DNA of 12,307 nucleotides from Thermoplasmata archaeon. Lineage in GTDB: Archaea; Thermoplasmatota; Thermoplasmata; SG8-5. Location: the NCBI GenBank assembly GCA_030655715.1, contig JAUSPR010000072.1, positions 1 to 12,307 of the forward strand, given 5' to 3'. A model generated the notes under the pieces. That model did no database searches. It was given only the letters and a program-made list of their open reading frames with translations, and had not been told where the DNA came from. A program made the translations under genes and the position numbers. The stretch's first letter is position 1. Every line of letters begins with the position of its first letter. Shown one piece after another: positions 5,763 through 12,307 of this stretch.

Positions 5763-6407
5763 TTGTTGATAAGATGGCACGGGCATTCCTGCTTCGAGAT
5801 AGGGAACGAGGACGAAGTAACATTAGTAACGGATCCGCATGACGGAAAATCCATAGGCATAAAACCGCCGGTTGTGGCGGCTAACGTCGTTCTGATGAGC
5901 CACGACCATTTTGACCATAATTGCGAGCGCATAGTTCAGGGCCTGGACAAGAAATCGGTAACAAAAGCAGGCAATCACAACATCAGGGGTATTCCGATTC
6001 TTGGGATCGCAAGCTGGCATGACGAGGAGGAGGGCAAGAAGCGCGGCCAGAACATAATATTCAAATTCGAGATAGACGGGATAAAATTCTGTCATCTCGG
6101 TGATCTGGGCCAGATTCTTGACGACGCTCAGATTTCAAAAATCGGAGAAATAGATATTTTATTTATTCCGGTAGGCGGCACATTCACCCTGGACGCAGCC
6201 GCGGCCTGGAAGGTCGTGAAGATGCTGAAACCAAGGGTCATCGTACCAATGCACTTCAGAATCGGCGGGCTATCCCTGTCCATTGCTTCGGTTGACGGAT
6301 TTTTGGAGAAGGCCAAATCAGACCTGGTTGTCAGGGTCGGCAATGAGGTGGAGATGACGAAGGAAGATTTGCCTGAGGAACAGGAGATATGGGTGTTCTC
6401 GCTCTAA
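5763..6407 (+). CDS. UPF0173 metal-dependent hydrolase (UlaG-like)
   Basis: A cytoplasmic metallo-beta-lactamase-fold hydrolase of 214 residues, the usual family length. The metal-binding motif HDHFDH is at 47-52. Further ligands are probable at His86, at His111 and Asp114 (HLGD), and at His164 (PMHF). The N-terminus IRWHGHSCFEI is typical for the family. There is no ATG at the front: TTG 5763 is favoured by its spacing to GGGGG at 5751-5755, with TTG 5766 as an alternative. The family includes L-ascorbate-6-phosphate lactonase, but the true substrate of archaeal UPF0173 members is unknown and the neighbours give no hint. It has its own promoter and is probably monocistronic. Confidence 0.87.
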   Translation: MLIRWHGHSCFEIGNEDEVTLVTDPHDGKSIGIKPPVVAANVVLMSHDHFDHNCERIVQGLDKKSVTKAGNHNIRGIPILGIASWHDEEEGKKRGQNIIFKFEIDGIKFCHLGDLGQILDDAQISKIGEIDILFIPVGGTFTLDAAAAWKVVKMLKPRVIVPMHFRIGGLSLSIASVDGFLEKAKSDLVVRVGNEVEMTKEDLPEEQEIWVFSL

Positions 6408-6453
6408 AATTCCATATTCTCATTGTTAACAATTTGCTGAATACGGAATTTTA
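6405..6453. repeat. 9-bp inverted repeat after UPF0173 gene
   Basis: TAAAATTCC (6405-6413, starting with the stop codon) pairs with GGAATTTTA (6445-6453). Inside is a 12-bp palindrome ATTGTTAACAAT (6422-6433). No T-run follows on the plus strand, so termination is only a possibility. Confidence 0.4.
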
Positions 6454-6657
6454 AAGAACCTTTGAATGTGATTGTTCCGATATTGCCCATTCAGGGCGAA
6501 TGCTCTATATTGCAGGAATTTAATTATCGCATTCACCTCTCGCTAATAAATCAATATGAGCCATATGGCATTCGATTTAGCTTTTATTCGCAGCCATGCC
6601 ATGGTCGAATGCGTTGCCGGAAAATGATGGGTGTTGCATTCAACGATTTTTTCGTTC

Positions 6658-6699
6658 AGTGTTCATATTATTCTCTTTGTAATAATATTTATGAACACT
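6658..6699. promoter_or_regulatory. 10-bp dyad, candidate operator
   Basis: AGTGTTCATA (6658-6667) and TATGAACACT (6690-6699) are perfect inverted repeats around a 22-nt, very AT-rich spacer. They end 21 bp before the cas6 TATA box, where an activator or repressor could act. A short RNA or DNA hairpin is the alternative. Confidence 0.45.
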
Positions 6700-6720
6700 T
6701 TCGGAGACCCCCCGTCAACG

Positions 6721-6728
6721 TTTAAATA
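6721..6728 (+). promoter_or_regulatory. TATA box of the cas operon
   Basis: TTTAAATA is centred about 26 nt upstream of the cas6 ATG at 6750, so the operon mRNA probably begins at the start codon (leaderless). Confidence 0.6.
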
Positions 6729-6749
6729 GACCGCTTCCGATTAGGGTTC

Positions 6750-7466
6750 ATGCACGTCACGGTGCAGTTACAGAGAGCAGGGGGGAAAGACGTTTCCTAC
6801 GACCACAACTTCCATCTCGGAAGCGCGGTCTACACATTATTGAAAGAAAGCGGGGATGGCGCGGCAGAGGCCCTTCATGAATCACATTATCGTTCAGCTT
6901 ACGTTTTATCAGAGATTCACAGAGTCCGTGGAAAGCCCACCGAAGCATGGTTCCGGGTTGGAACAGCCAATGAAACAGTTCTCCGCATCGTTTCCAAGGC
7001 CCTTACCCCGAGCCTGAAATTGCATGTCGGCGGGACAGAATACCTGATTACCGGGCTCCAAATCGAGGAACCGATAGTCCGCCCGGGCGAGTTCGTTACA
7101 CTCAGCCCCATCCTTCTGCGGGGCAGGGAAACCGGCCAGAGCATCGTCCATGACACCCCGAATTACAAAGAGACACTGGAAGCGGCCATGAACTCGCAGG
7201 TAAAAAACTATCTCAAAAAAGATGGCACTGTCAAGGTCATTCACTTCGAGTCCCAGGCGGTTCGGAAGCGCACCATCAAGGAAAAGACAGTCCTTGCCCA
7301 GAAGGGCCGGATGCTCCTGGATGGCGAGGAGGAGCAGTTACGATTTCTGGTGAACCACGGGGTTGGGTTGAGCCCGGCGCTGGGGTTCGGGATGGTGGTC
7401 GGCGCAAGTTATGAAATAAATCAAAAAGATGAAAGGGACACACTAATAAATCTGAGAGGTGCTTGA
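6750..7466 (+). CDS. cas6: CRISPR pre-crRNA endoribonuclease Cas6
   Basis: Cas6 cuts the CRISPR transcript within each repeat to give mature crRNAs. This 238-residue protein follows the layout of Pyrococcus furiosus Cas6: HNFHLGSAVYTLL near the N-terminus, TLSPI at 117-121, and the glycine-rich C-terminal signature GVGLSPALGFGMVVG at 204-218. Tyr28 and His43 are spaced exactly like the catalytic Tyr31 and His46 of that enzyme; the place of Lys52 holds Ser49 with Arg48 beside it. The ATG fits the TATA box at 6721-6728. The stop overlaps the cas3 ATG by one base (TGATG). It looks more GC-rich than cas3. In type I-G the Cas6 role is normally part of Csb2, so a separate cas6 here is unusual. Confidence 0.88.
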   Translation: MHVTVQLQRAGGKDVSYDHNFHLGSAVYTLLKESGDGAAEALHESHYRSAYVLSEIHRVRGKPTEAWFRVGTANETVLRIVSKALTPSLKLHVGGTEYLITGLQIEEPIVRPGEFVTLSPILLRGRETGQSIVHDTPNYKETLEAAMNSQVKNYLKKDGTVKVIHFESQAVRKRTIKEKTVLAQKGRMLLDGEEEQLRFLVNHGVGLSPALGFGMVVGASYEINQKDERDTLINLRGA

Positions 7467-10210
7467 TGCTTCAAAATGACAATGAACATCAATGGATTGC
7501 CAATGCTTTAGGGTTGAAGAATGATGATGCCCCTTTTCCATGGCAATTACGACTTTATGATGATTTTAAAAAGGGCAAGATTCATCGCTTACTTGACATC
7601 CCTACAGGACTTGGAAAAACAGGAATTATGGCGCTATGGCTTGTTGCACGTGCAGTCAACGCCCCTCTGCCACGCCGATTAATCTATATTGTAGATAGAC
7701 GAGCAGTTGTAGATCAGGCAACGAAAGAGGCTCTCAAACTTCGAGAATTCGTGGAGAACACTCCGGAAATAAAGAAAAAACTCAGGTTGGATACTCATAA
7801 ACTTCCAATCTCAACCCTGCGTGGTCAATTTACCGATAATAGAGAATGGCTTGAAAATCCAACGTTACCAGCAATCATTGTAGGGACAATAGACATGATT
7901 GGTTCTCGACTTCTTTTCGAGGGATATGGCGTTTCCCGCAAAATGCGCCCATATCATGCAGCGCTTCTTGGAACGGACACATTGTTCGTCCTTGATGAGG
8001 CTCATTTAGTGCCTCCGTTCGAAAAACTCTTGGAAACAATTGCGGATAACAGAACCGCTCTCGGTCCGCATGATGATTCTAGAGGAACACTAATATCACC
8101 TTTTAAATTTATGGCAATGTCTGCAACCGGCCAGCAAAATTCGGGAAGTGTTTTCAGTATTGATGAGGAGGATTTGAGAGATGGCACCAAAACTGCACGA
8201 CGGCTTAATGCGACAAAACGCATTATCATTGAAGACATCGAAGAGGGGAAAGACCTCTCCGATGTACTAGCAGAACGAGCATGGGTGCTCGCTAACGAGG
8301 GAAAAACTGCGGTTAAGATTGTTGTGTTCTGTGATAAACGCACGGATGCAATGAATGTAAAGAAGGAGATAGAAAAGAGAGCGAAAGGTAATAAGAAAGA
8401 GGGTGTTCCAGCCGTTAAAATCGAATCTCAACTTCTTGTTGGCGCCCGCCGTGTGTATGAAAGAGAGATGGTTGCAAATTGGCTTAAAGCTCATGGTTTT
8501 ATCGCTGGCTCAGATATACCGATGGAACGGCCCACGTTCTTGATTGCAACTTCTGCAGGCGAAGTGGGTGTTGATCTCGATGCAGACCACATGGTATCTG
8601 ACCTCGTTGCATGGGAGCGCATGGTTCAGCGCCTTGGCCGAGTAAATCGGTTTGGCAATGGTGACGCCAATGTAAAAGTTATTGTTTCGTATGACAAAAA
8701 GATTAAGGACAAAGAGCGTGAAATGCTCAATTCCACCCGTAAATTGTTTGAAGCTTTGCCGGAAAAGAATGGAATTAGGTCTGGTAGTCCACAGATATTG
8801 TGCAATCTCAAGAGTAAAGCCACTACTGATGATGAATTAAAATCCCTTTTCGAAAAAGCTATTACGCCATCGCCCCTAAGGCCGGCCCTTACACGGCCTT
8901 TAGTGGATGCTTGGTCTATGACCTCCCTCAAGGAACATACAGGACGGCCAGAGATTGGTCCCTGGTTGCGCGGATGGGTTGATGATAAACCGCGAGTGTC
9001 GGTTATCTGGCGAAAGTACTTGCCTATTCGTTGGTGTGGAAATCGACGCATAGAGGTATCCTCAAATGAAATCGAATCATTTTTTGAAGTGGCTAGACCT
9101 CACATGAGCGAAATGCTTGAAACAGAATCATTTCAAGTCGTCGATTGGCTCAAGAAGCGTGCAAAGAAACTTGAGCCAGACCAAAAAATAGGCACTTCCA
9201 TTGATTTAGATAAAGACGAGCTTACCGAACTCCCCTCTCTTCAGGAGGATGATATTGTTGCAATCATACTCTCGCCAGCTGGTGATTTTAAAAAGAGCCT
9301 CACGTTGAGTAATCTTCTGCAAAAAGAAGAGAAGCTGGAGGATTTATCATCGAGTTGTGCTATTGTACTTGATATACGTATTGGGGGATTGAGGGATGGA
9401 CTCCTTGACCAAGATGAAAAATCAATTCCCCGAACCACTGACGATGGACAACCATGGATGCAGGATAATTCAGAAACCACACAGACCGTTCCCATAATTC
9501 AATTTCGTGTCAGAACAATGAAGGAAGGAATGGACGGGGATGCCGATACACAGTGGCACGAAAGCCCTAGATTTCCTACGAAAGTCACCGAGGATGATGA
9601 ACCGGTGGAGTGGTTTGTTATCGAAAAATGGGGTGGTAGAAGCCGTTCAACCGGATATCTTCAACTTCTGGACGTTCACAAAGAAGAGGTTGAGAAAAGG
9701 GCACAATCCATCGCAGATGGGTTGAGCCTTCCCAAAGAATATGCGGATATGCTCCGCATCACTGCGAAACTGCATGATGAAGGAAAACGTGCCAGTCATT
9801 GGCAAATGGCTTTCAATGCACCTCATGATGGCATATATGCAAAAACAAAAGGGCTAATCAACCAAAATCTGTTGGATAATTATCGCCATGAACTCGGTTC
9901 GCTATTGGAAGCAGAAAAAGATAAAGAGCTTCTTGCTTTACCACAGGATTTCCGCGAATTGGCTCTTCATTTAATCATATCTCATCACGGATATGCACGC
10001 CCAATCATTACAACTCATGGTTGTGACGAAGCACCCCCATCCGTGTTGAATGAAAAAACCAAAGAGATTTCATTACGCTTCGCAAGATTACAAAAACAAT
10101 GGGGGCCATGGGGCCTGGCATGGTGGGAATCATTGTTGAGAGCAGCTGACCAACAGGCATCCCGAGAAGGCGAAACACCCGAACTTATCAAATCAGATGG
10201 GGGGCCGTGA
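7466..10210 (+). CDS. cas3: Cas3 helicase-nuclease, type I-G order
   Basis: Cas3 is recruited to target-bound Cascade, unwinds the DNA with ATP and cleaves it. The 914-residue protein has the helicase first: Walker A IPTGLGKT near 45-52, DEAH at 177-180, SAT at 219-221 and QRLGRVNR at 388-395. The HD nuclease comes last: His738, His770-Asp771 (KLHDEGK), His808, His840-His841 (SHHGY) and Asp895. This helicase-then-HD order is the reverse of most Cas3 proteins and is known for type I-G/I-U. A TTG at 7463 is possible, but ATG 7466 is preferred: GAGGTG (7456-7461) would be only one base from the TTG. All key motifs are intact, so an active enzyme is expected. The region at 480-720 is a linker with no recognised motif. 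Confidence 0.92.
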   Translation: MLQNDNEHQWIANALGLKNDDAPFPWQLRLYDDFKKGKIHRLLDIPTGLGKTGIMALWLVARAVNAPLPRRLIYIVDRRAVVDQATKEALKLREFVENTPEIKKKLRLDTHKLPISTLRGQFTDNREWLENPTLPAIIVGTIDMIGSRLLFEGYGVSRKMRPYHAALLGTDTLFVLDEAHLVPPFEKLLETIADNRTALGPHDDSRGTLISPFKFMAMSATGQQNSGSVFSIDEEDLRDGTKTARRLNATKRIIIEDIEEGKDLSDVLAERAWVLANEGKTAVKIVVFCDKRTDAMNVKKEIEKRAKGNKKEGVPAVKIESQLLVGARRVYEREMVANWLKAHGFIAGSDIPMERPTFLIATSAGEVGVDLDADHMVSDLVAWERMVQRLGRVNRFGNGDANVKVIVSYDKKIKDKEREMLNSTRKLFEALPEKNGIRSGSPQILCNLKSKATTDDELKSLFEKAITPSPLRPALTRPLVDAWSMTSLKEHTGRPEIGPWLRGWVDDKPRVSVIWRKYLPIRWCGNRRIEVSSNEIESFFEVARPHMSEMLETESFQVVDWLKKRAKKLEPDQKIGTSIDLDKDELTELPSLQEDDIVAIILSPAGDFKKSLTLSNLLQKEEKLEDLSSSCAIVLDIRIGGLRDGLLDQDEKSIPRTTDDGQPWMQDNSETTQTVPIIQFRVRTMKEGMDGDADTQWHESPRFPTKVTEDDEPVEWFVIEKWGGRSRSTGYLQLLDVHKEEVEKRAQSIADGLSLPKEYADMLRITAKLHDEGKRASHWQMAFNAPHDGIYAKTKGLINQNLLDNYRHELGSLLEAEKDKELLALPQDFRELALHLIISHHGYARPIITTHGCDEAPPSVLNEKTKEISLRFARLQKQWGPWGLAWWESLLRAADQQASREGETPELIKSDGGP

Positions 10211-11094
10211 TGAGCAAGTATTCCATTCCAGTGGACATATTCAATCCCGGTCAGGTCTTTGCTTGTCTGGGGTTCATGGAAGCCGCCGATGTGCTTTTTG
10301 GTGATATTGAGGGAGGATTCGACTGGACCAAAGAATCAGATGTGCGCTTTGTACTGTGTACAGCAAGCGATAAGAATCCGTTTGAGGAAGTGTTGGGATT
10401 TCTAGCGAATGCAAAAGTAATCCCGCTAGTACCCAAAGGGTATGACGAGTCTCCACCTTCTTCCGCGCTCTTTTCTGAAACATTTCCAGCATCAAAGGTA
10501 GTTAAGAAAGCTGACGGAGAGAAAAAAGGACAAATAACTGAAGCGGGTTTACCTTGTCGACTTGAGAGCAATAACCAAACATTAGATTTCGGTCATTGGG
10601 CGGATTCTTCGTCACGAGATGACTTTAAGCAATTTGCAGGTAAACAATCTGCATACAGGACTATCATTCCTCCATTATTATGTGAGATTAAAAGATCCTG
10701 GAACAATAAAAAACTTCATCTAGATAAGCCGTTCAACGAGATGATGCCGATTAAAAAAGGAAAGGCTAGTTTTATGCTAGACGCACGAGCAGCATGGACG
10801 CCCAGAGATTTAGGATTTTCTCGAGATAAACAAGGATACTCATTAATGGCTTCACCTATCGTTGAACTTCTTGGTGCCATAGGTTTGAATCATGCAAGAC
10901 CTCTCGTCAGCAAAGACAAAAATGTTCAATATGGGATATGGGGTGCAATAGTCCCTCCTAACCTGGCTCGGCCTGTGTTGGGCGGGGTTGATGTGGGTCT
11001 GCCTCAAAGATTATTTTCTTTCATTCGTAATACAACTGGAACGGAGAAAGGAGAGTACAAGCAAGTCACATTTTCAAGAGAGGTGAATAAATAA
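10210..11094 (+). CDS. csb3: Type I-G Cascade subunit Csb3 (Cas8u2)
   Basis: A 294-residue subunit of the type I-G interference complex, thought to take the place of the Cas8 large subunit. Recognition rests on the N-terminal pattern PVDIFNPGQVFACLGFMEAA and on a C-terminal block with LDARAAWTPRDLGFS, then PIVELLGAIGLNHARP and YGIWGAIVPPNLARP, which match the Csb3/GSU0052-like family as remembered. Its place between cas3 and csb1 is the same as in the Geobacter sulfurreducens I-G locus. The ATG overlaps the cas3 stop (TGATG), so the pair is probably translationally coupled; a GTG one codon earlier is possible. No nuclease motif is evident. A highly divergent Cas8-like protein is the only real alternative. 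Confidence 0.78.
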   Translation: MSKYSIPVDIFNPGQVFACLGFMEAADVLFGDIEGGFDWTKESDVRFVLCTASDKNPFEEVLGFLANAKVIPLVPKGYDESPPSSALFSETFPASKVVKKADGEKKGQITEAGLPCRLESNNQTLDFGHWADSSSRDDFKQFAGKQSAYRTIIPPLLCEIKRSWNNKKLHLDKPFNEMMPIKKGKASFMLDARAAWTPRDLGFSRDKQGYSLMASPIVELLGAIGLNHARPLVSKDKNVQYGIWGAIVPPNLARPVLGGVDVGLPQRLFSFIRNTTGTEKGEYKQVTFSREVNK

Positions 11095-11110
11095 AATAGG
11101 AGTTGATAAA

Positions 11111-12223
11111 ATGGACAAAGACAAAGGAATAAAAATGGTGACAAAGGAAATGATGGATAGGTGGGCAACAGACCCAAAAGGGCCAGTCGCTCTCCATCTA
11201 AAGCAAAAACTGATATCGGTAGAAGGCGAAGGAGGAATCATATTCCCACCTACATATGCGAACATTGGCTACAACATCGATGAGGAATTCGATGGAAAAA
11301 TGGTCGTAACTATCGACAGCGTAGGATCGCAGGCCAATCGAATTGAGCCTTTATTCAAGGAAGGGGCACTCAAGGATCTCGTACCGCAAATCGAAATCAG
11401 AATTGACGATGGTACCTCGTTCTCAATTCTTGACGTTGGACATCGGCTCGGTGATGCGCTAGTGCGATGCACCAATCTCTCGACAGATGCGAAAGAAGCA
11501 TTCAAAGACTGGTTGAAGGGGGATGCTCTGAAACTAGCTAAACTTGCGCCCACCTCTATAGTGTTCGGTGTTTGGGACTCACGCGATACAGCAGCCAAGT
11601 TGCCGCGAATCATTCAATCAGTCATTCGCGCTTGGGATGTGAAGAAGCTTCGCCGGTCAGCCACTTACATTCCTCCTCCGGTCGACTACGCGGGACTCGA
11701 AGTATTCTCCGAAGAAGACAAGGCCAAGGCAGAGAGGGACGCAAAAAGCCCCTTAGCCCAGCGGGGCTTCGTTCATGATATTCAATCCGCTGGGAGTCTC
11801 GGTGGAGTGTTAGCACGTGGTCCAATCTACCGTGACATCACCGTCAATCTGATAGCTCTGCGCCGACTTAACACATCTGATGAAAAAGGCAAGGATGAAC
11901 TTCATAAGTATATCCTTGGCCTGTCGTTGGTTGCTGCGACCCAACCTGTCGATGGCTTCCTTCGACAGGGGTGCCTCCTAACTCTTGACCCTGCCGCAGA
12001 GCACACTTGGGCATTGGTTATGCGCGATGGTACCCGTCAATTCGTAGATATTAATGGCAATAATGTTCTCGAATACGCCAAAGCAACAGCGAAAGTATTC
12101 GGCATCGGAGAATCAAAGGAAGTAAAATTTGACAAAAAGAAAGCTAAGGAAGTTTTACAGAAGGATAAGAAAAAAAAGAAGGGAAAGGACAAAGAGAATA
12201 ATGAAGGTAAAACAGACGGTTAA
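11111..12223 (+). CDS. csb1: Type I-G Cas7 subunit Csb1
   Basis: Csb1 is the Cas7 backbone protein that lines the crRNA in the type I-G complex. Family marks in this 370-residue protein are DSVGSQANRIEP at 69-80, SIVFGVWDSRDTAAKLPRIIQS at about 149-170 (the FGVWDS core is highly characteristic), and AWDVKKLRRSATYIPPPVDY directly after it. The length fits the family. AGGAG (11098-11102) sits 8 nt before the ATG, and the gap to csb3 is 16 nt. The last 35 residues are a very Lys-rich, low-complexity tail (KKDKKKKKGKDKENN-like) that may add nonspecific RNA contact and is probably not part of the folded core. Its stop is followed 12 nt later by csb2. Confidence 0.9.
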   Translation: MDKDKGIKMVTKEMMDRWATDPKGPVALHLKQKLISVEGEGGIIFPPTYANIGYNIDEEFDGKMVVTIDSVGSQANRIEPLFKEGALKDLVPQIEIRIDDGTSFSILDVGHRLGDALVRCTNLSTDAKEAFKDWLKGDALKLAKLAPTSIVFGVWDSRDTAAKLPRIIQSVIRAWDVKKLRRSATYIPPPVDYAGLEVFSEEDKAKAERDAKSPLAQRGFVHDIQSAGSLGGVLARGPIYRDITVNLIALRRLNTSDEKGKDELHKYILGLSLVAATQPVDGFLRQGCLLTLDPAAEHTWALVMRDGTRQFVDINGNNVLEYAKATAKVFGIGESKEVKFDKKKAKEVLQKDKKKKKGKDKENNEGKTDG

Positions 12224-12235
12224 TTGGTGCTTGCG

Positions 12236-12307
12236 ATGTCCTTGAATATTCTTATCAAAATTCATTTCCATGACGGGCGCTATCATGGTTTGGATGACTG
12301 GCCACCT
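12236..12307 (+). CDS. csb2: Csb2 (Cas5 or Cas5-Cas6 fusion), 5' part only
   Basis: The first 24 codons are present before the window ends. They read MSLNILIKIHFHDGRYHG then LDDWPP, matching the start of Csb2 proteins (a beta strand, GRYHG, then a WPP that continues into SPxRLFQAL in the family). ATG 12236 is preceded by GGTG at 12226-12229, six bases away. Csb2 usually joins a Cas5-like and a Cas6-like domain. Whether the Cas6 part is intact here cannot be seen, and this is the key question given the separate cas6 upstream. TTG 12224 and GTG 12227 are in the same frame and could also start it. Confidence 0.8.
   Translation, partial: MSLNILIKIHFHDGRYHGLDDWPP

Larger units (their letters stand above)
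6454..6749. other. Intergenic region upstream of the cas operon
   Basis: AT-rich and without a convincing gene: the one open frame (6462-6725) has no recognisable domain and ends inside the promoter. It holds an 8-bp inverted repeat (6568-6575/6605-6612), the 10-bp dyad at 6658-6699 and the cas6 TATA box. No CRISPR repeat-spacer pattern is present. Confidence 0.5.

Noticed and set aside
6462..6725. Plus-strand open frame of 87 codons before cas6
   Set aside because: No recognisable domain, weak coding character, and it covers the operator-like dyad and part of the TATA box.
6408..6749. Possible CRISPR array or leader next to the cas operon
   Set aside because: No regularly spaced direct repeat of 25-40 bases is present. 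The only repeats are short inverted ones.
7463..7465. TTG as the start of cas3
   Set aside because: Only one base from the Shine-Dalgarno GAGGTG; the next codon ATG 7466 has better spacing and the same TGATG overlap seen at cas3-csb3.

Overview
The window reads as archaeal chromosome, most likely from a euryarchaeon. The evidence is an archaeosine synthase gene (arcS), a 5S rRNA gene standing alone, an archaeal-type thiazole synthase, and several genes with a TATA box centred about 26 nt upstream of the start codon, the leaderless archaeal arrangement. An isolated 5S gene is known in Thermoplasmata, so that class is a reasonable but unproven guess.

Left part (1-3360), mostly minus strand. 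A 100-residue zinc-ribbon protein (336-638) is followed by a diverged duplicate of its own 3' end (171-224), with a hairpin repeat between them. A structured intergenic region (about 670-969), including a hairpin-T5 terminator, separates it from arcS (970-2700). Upstream of arcS is a tandem array of about 184-bp units with long T-rich/A-rich hairpins (2777-3200). Its last hairpin abuts the 3' end of the 5S rRNA gene (3203-3320). The same hairpin family recurs at 20-68 and, inverted, at 228-280.

Middle part (3440-6453), plus strand. An RDD-family membrane protein with a C-terminal zinc ribbon is followed 8 nt later by a Thi4-type thiazole synthase. Next is a winged-helix-like gene that appears split by a frameshift at a run of five G, then a UPF0173/UlaG-like metallo-beta-lactamase-fold hydrolase. 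A gene-free stretch (6408-6749) follows, ending in a 10-bp dyad and a TATA box.

Right part (6750-12307), plus strand. This is a type I-G (formerly I-U) CRISPR-Cas interference operon: cas6, cas3 (helicase first, HD nuclease last), csb3/cas8u2, csb1/cas7, and the first 24 codons of csb2 (cas5 or cas5-cas6), cut by the window edge. Genes are packed with TGATG stop-start overlaps or gaps of 12-16 nt. Cas6 would process crRNA; Csb1, Csb2 and Csb3 would form the Cascade-like complex; Cas3 would unwind and degrade target DNA. No CRISPR array and no cas1, cas2 or cas4 lie in the window. The unusual point is a Pyrococcus-type Cas6 gene heading a subtype whose Csb2 normally carries the Cas6 function; this cas6 also looks more GC-rich than the genes after it.
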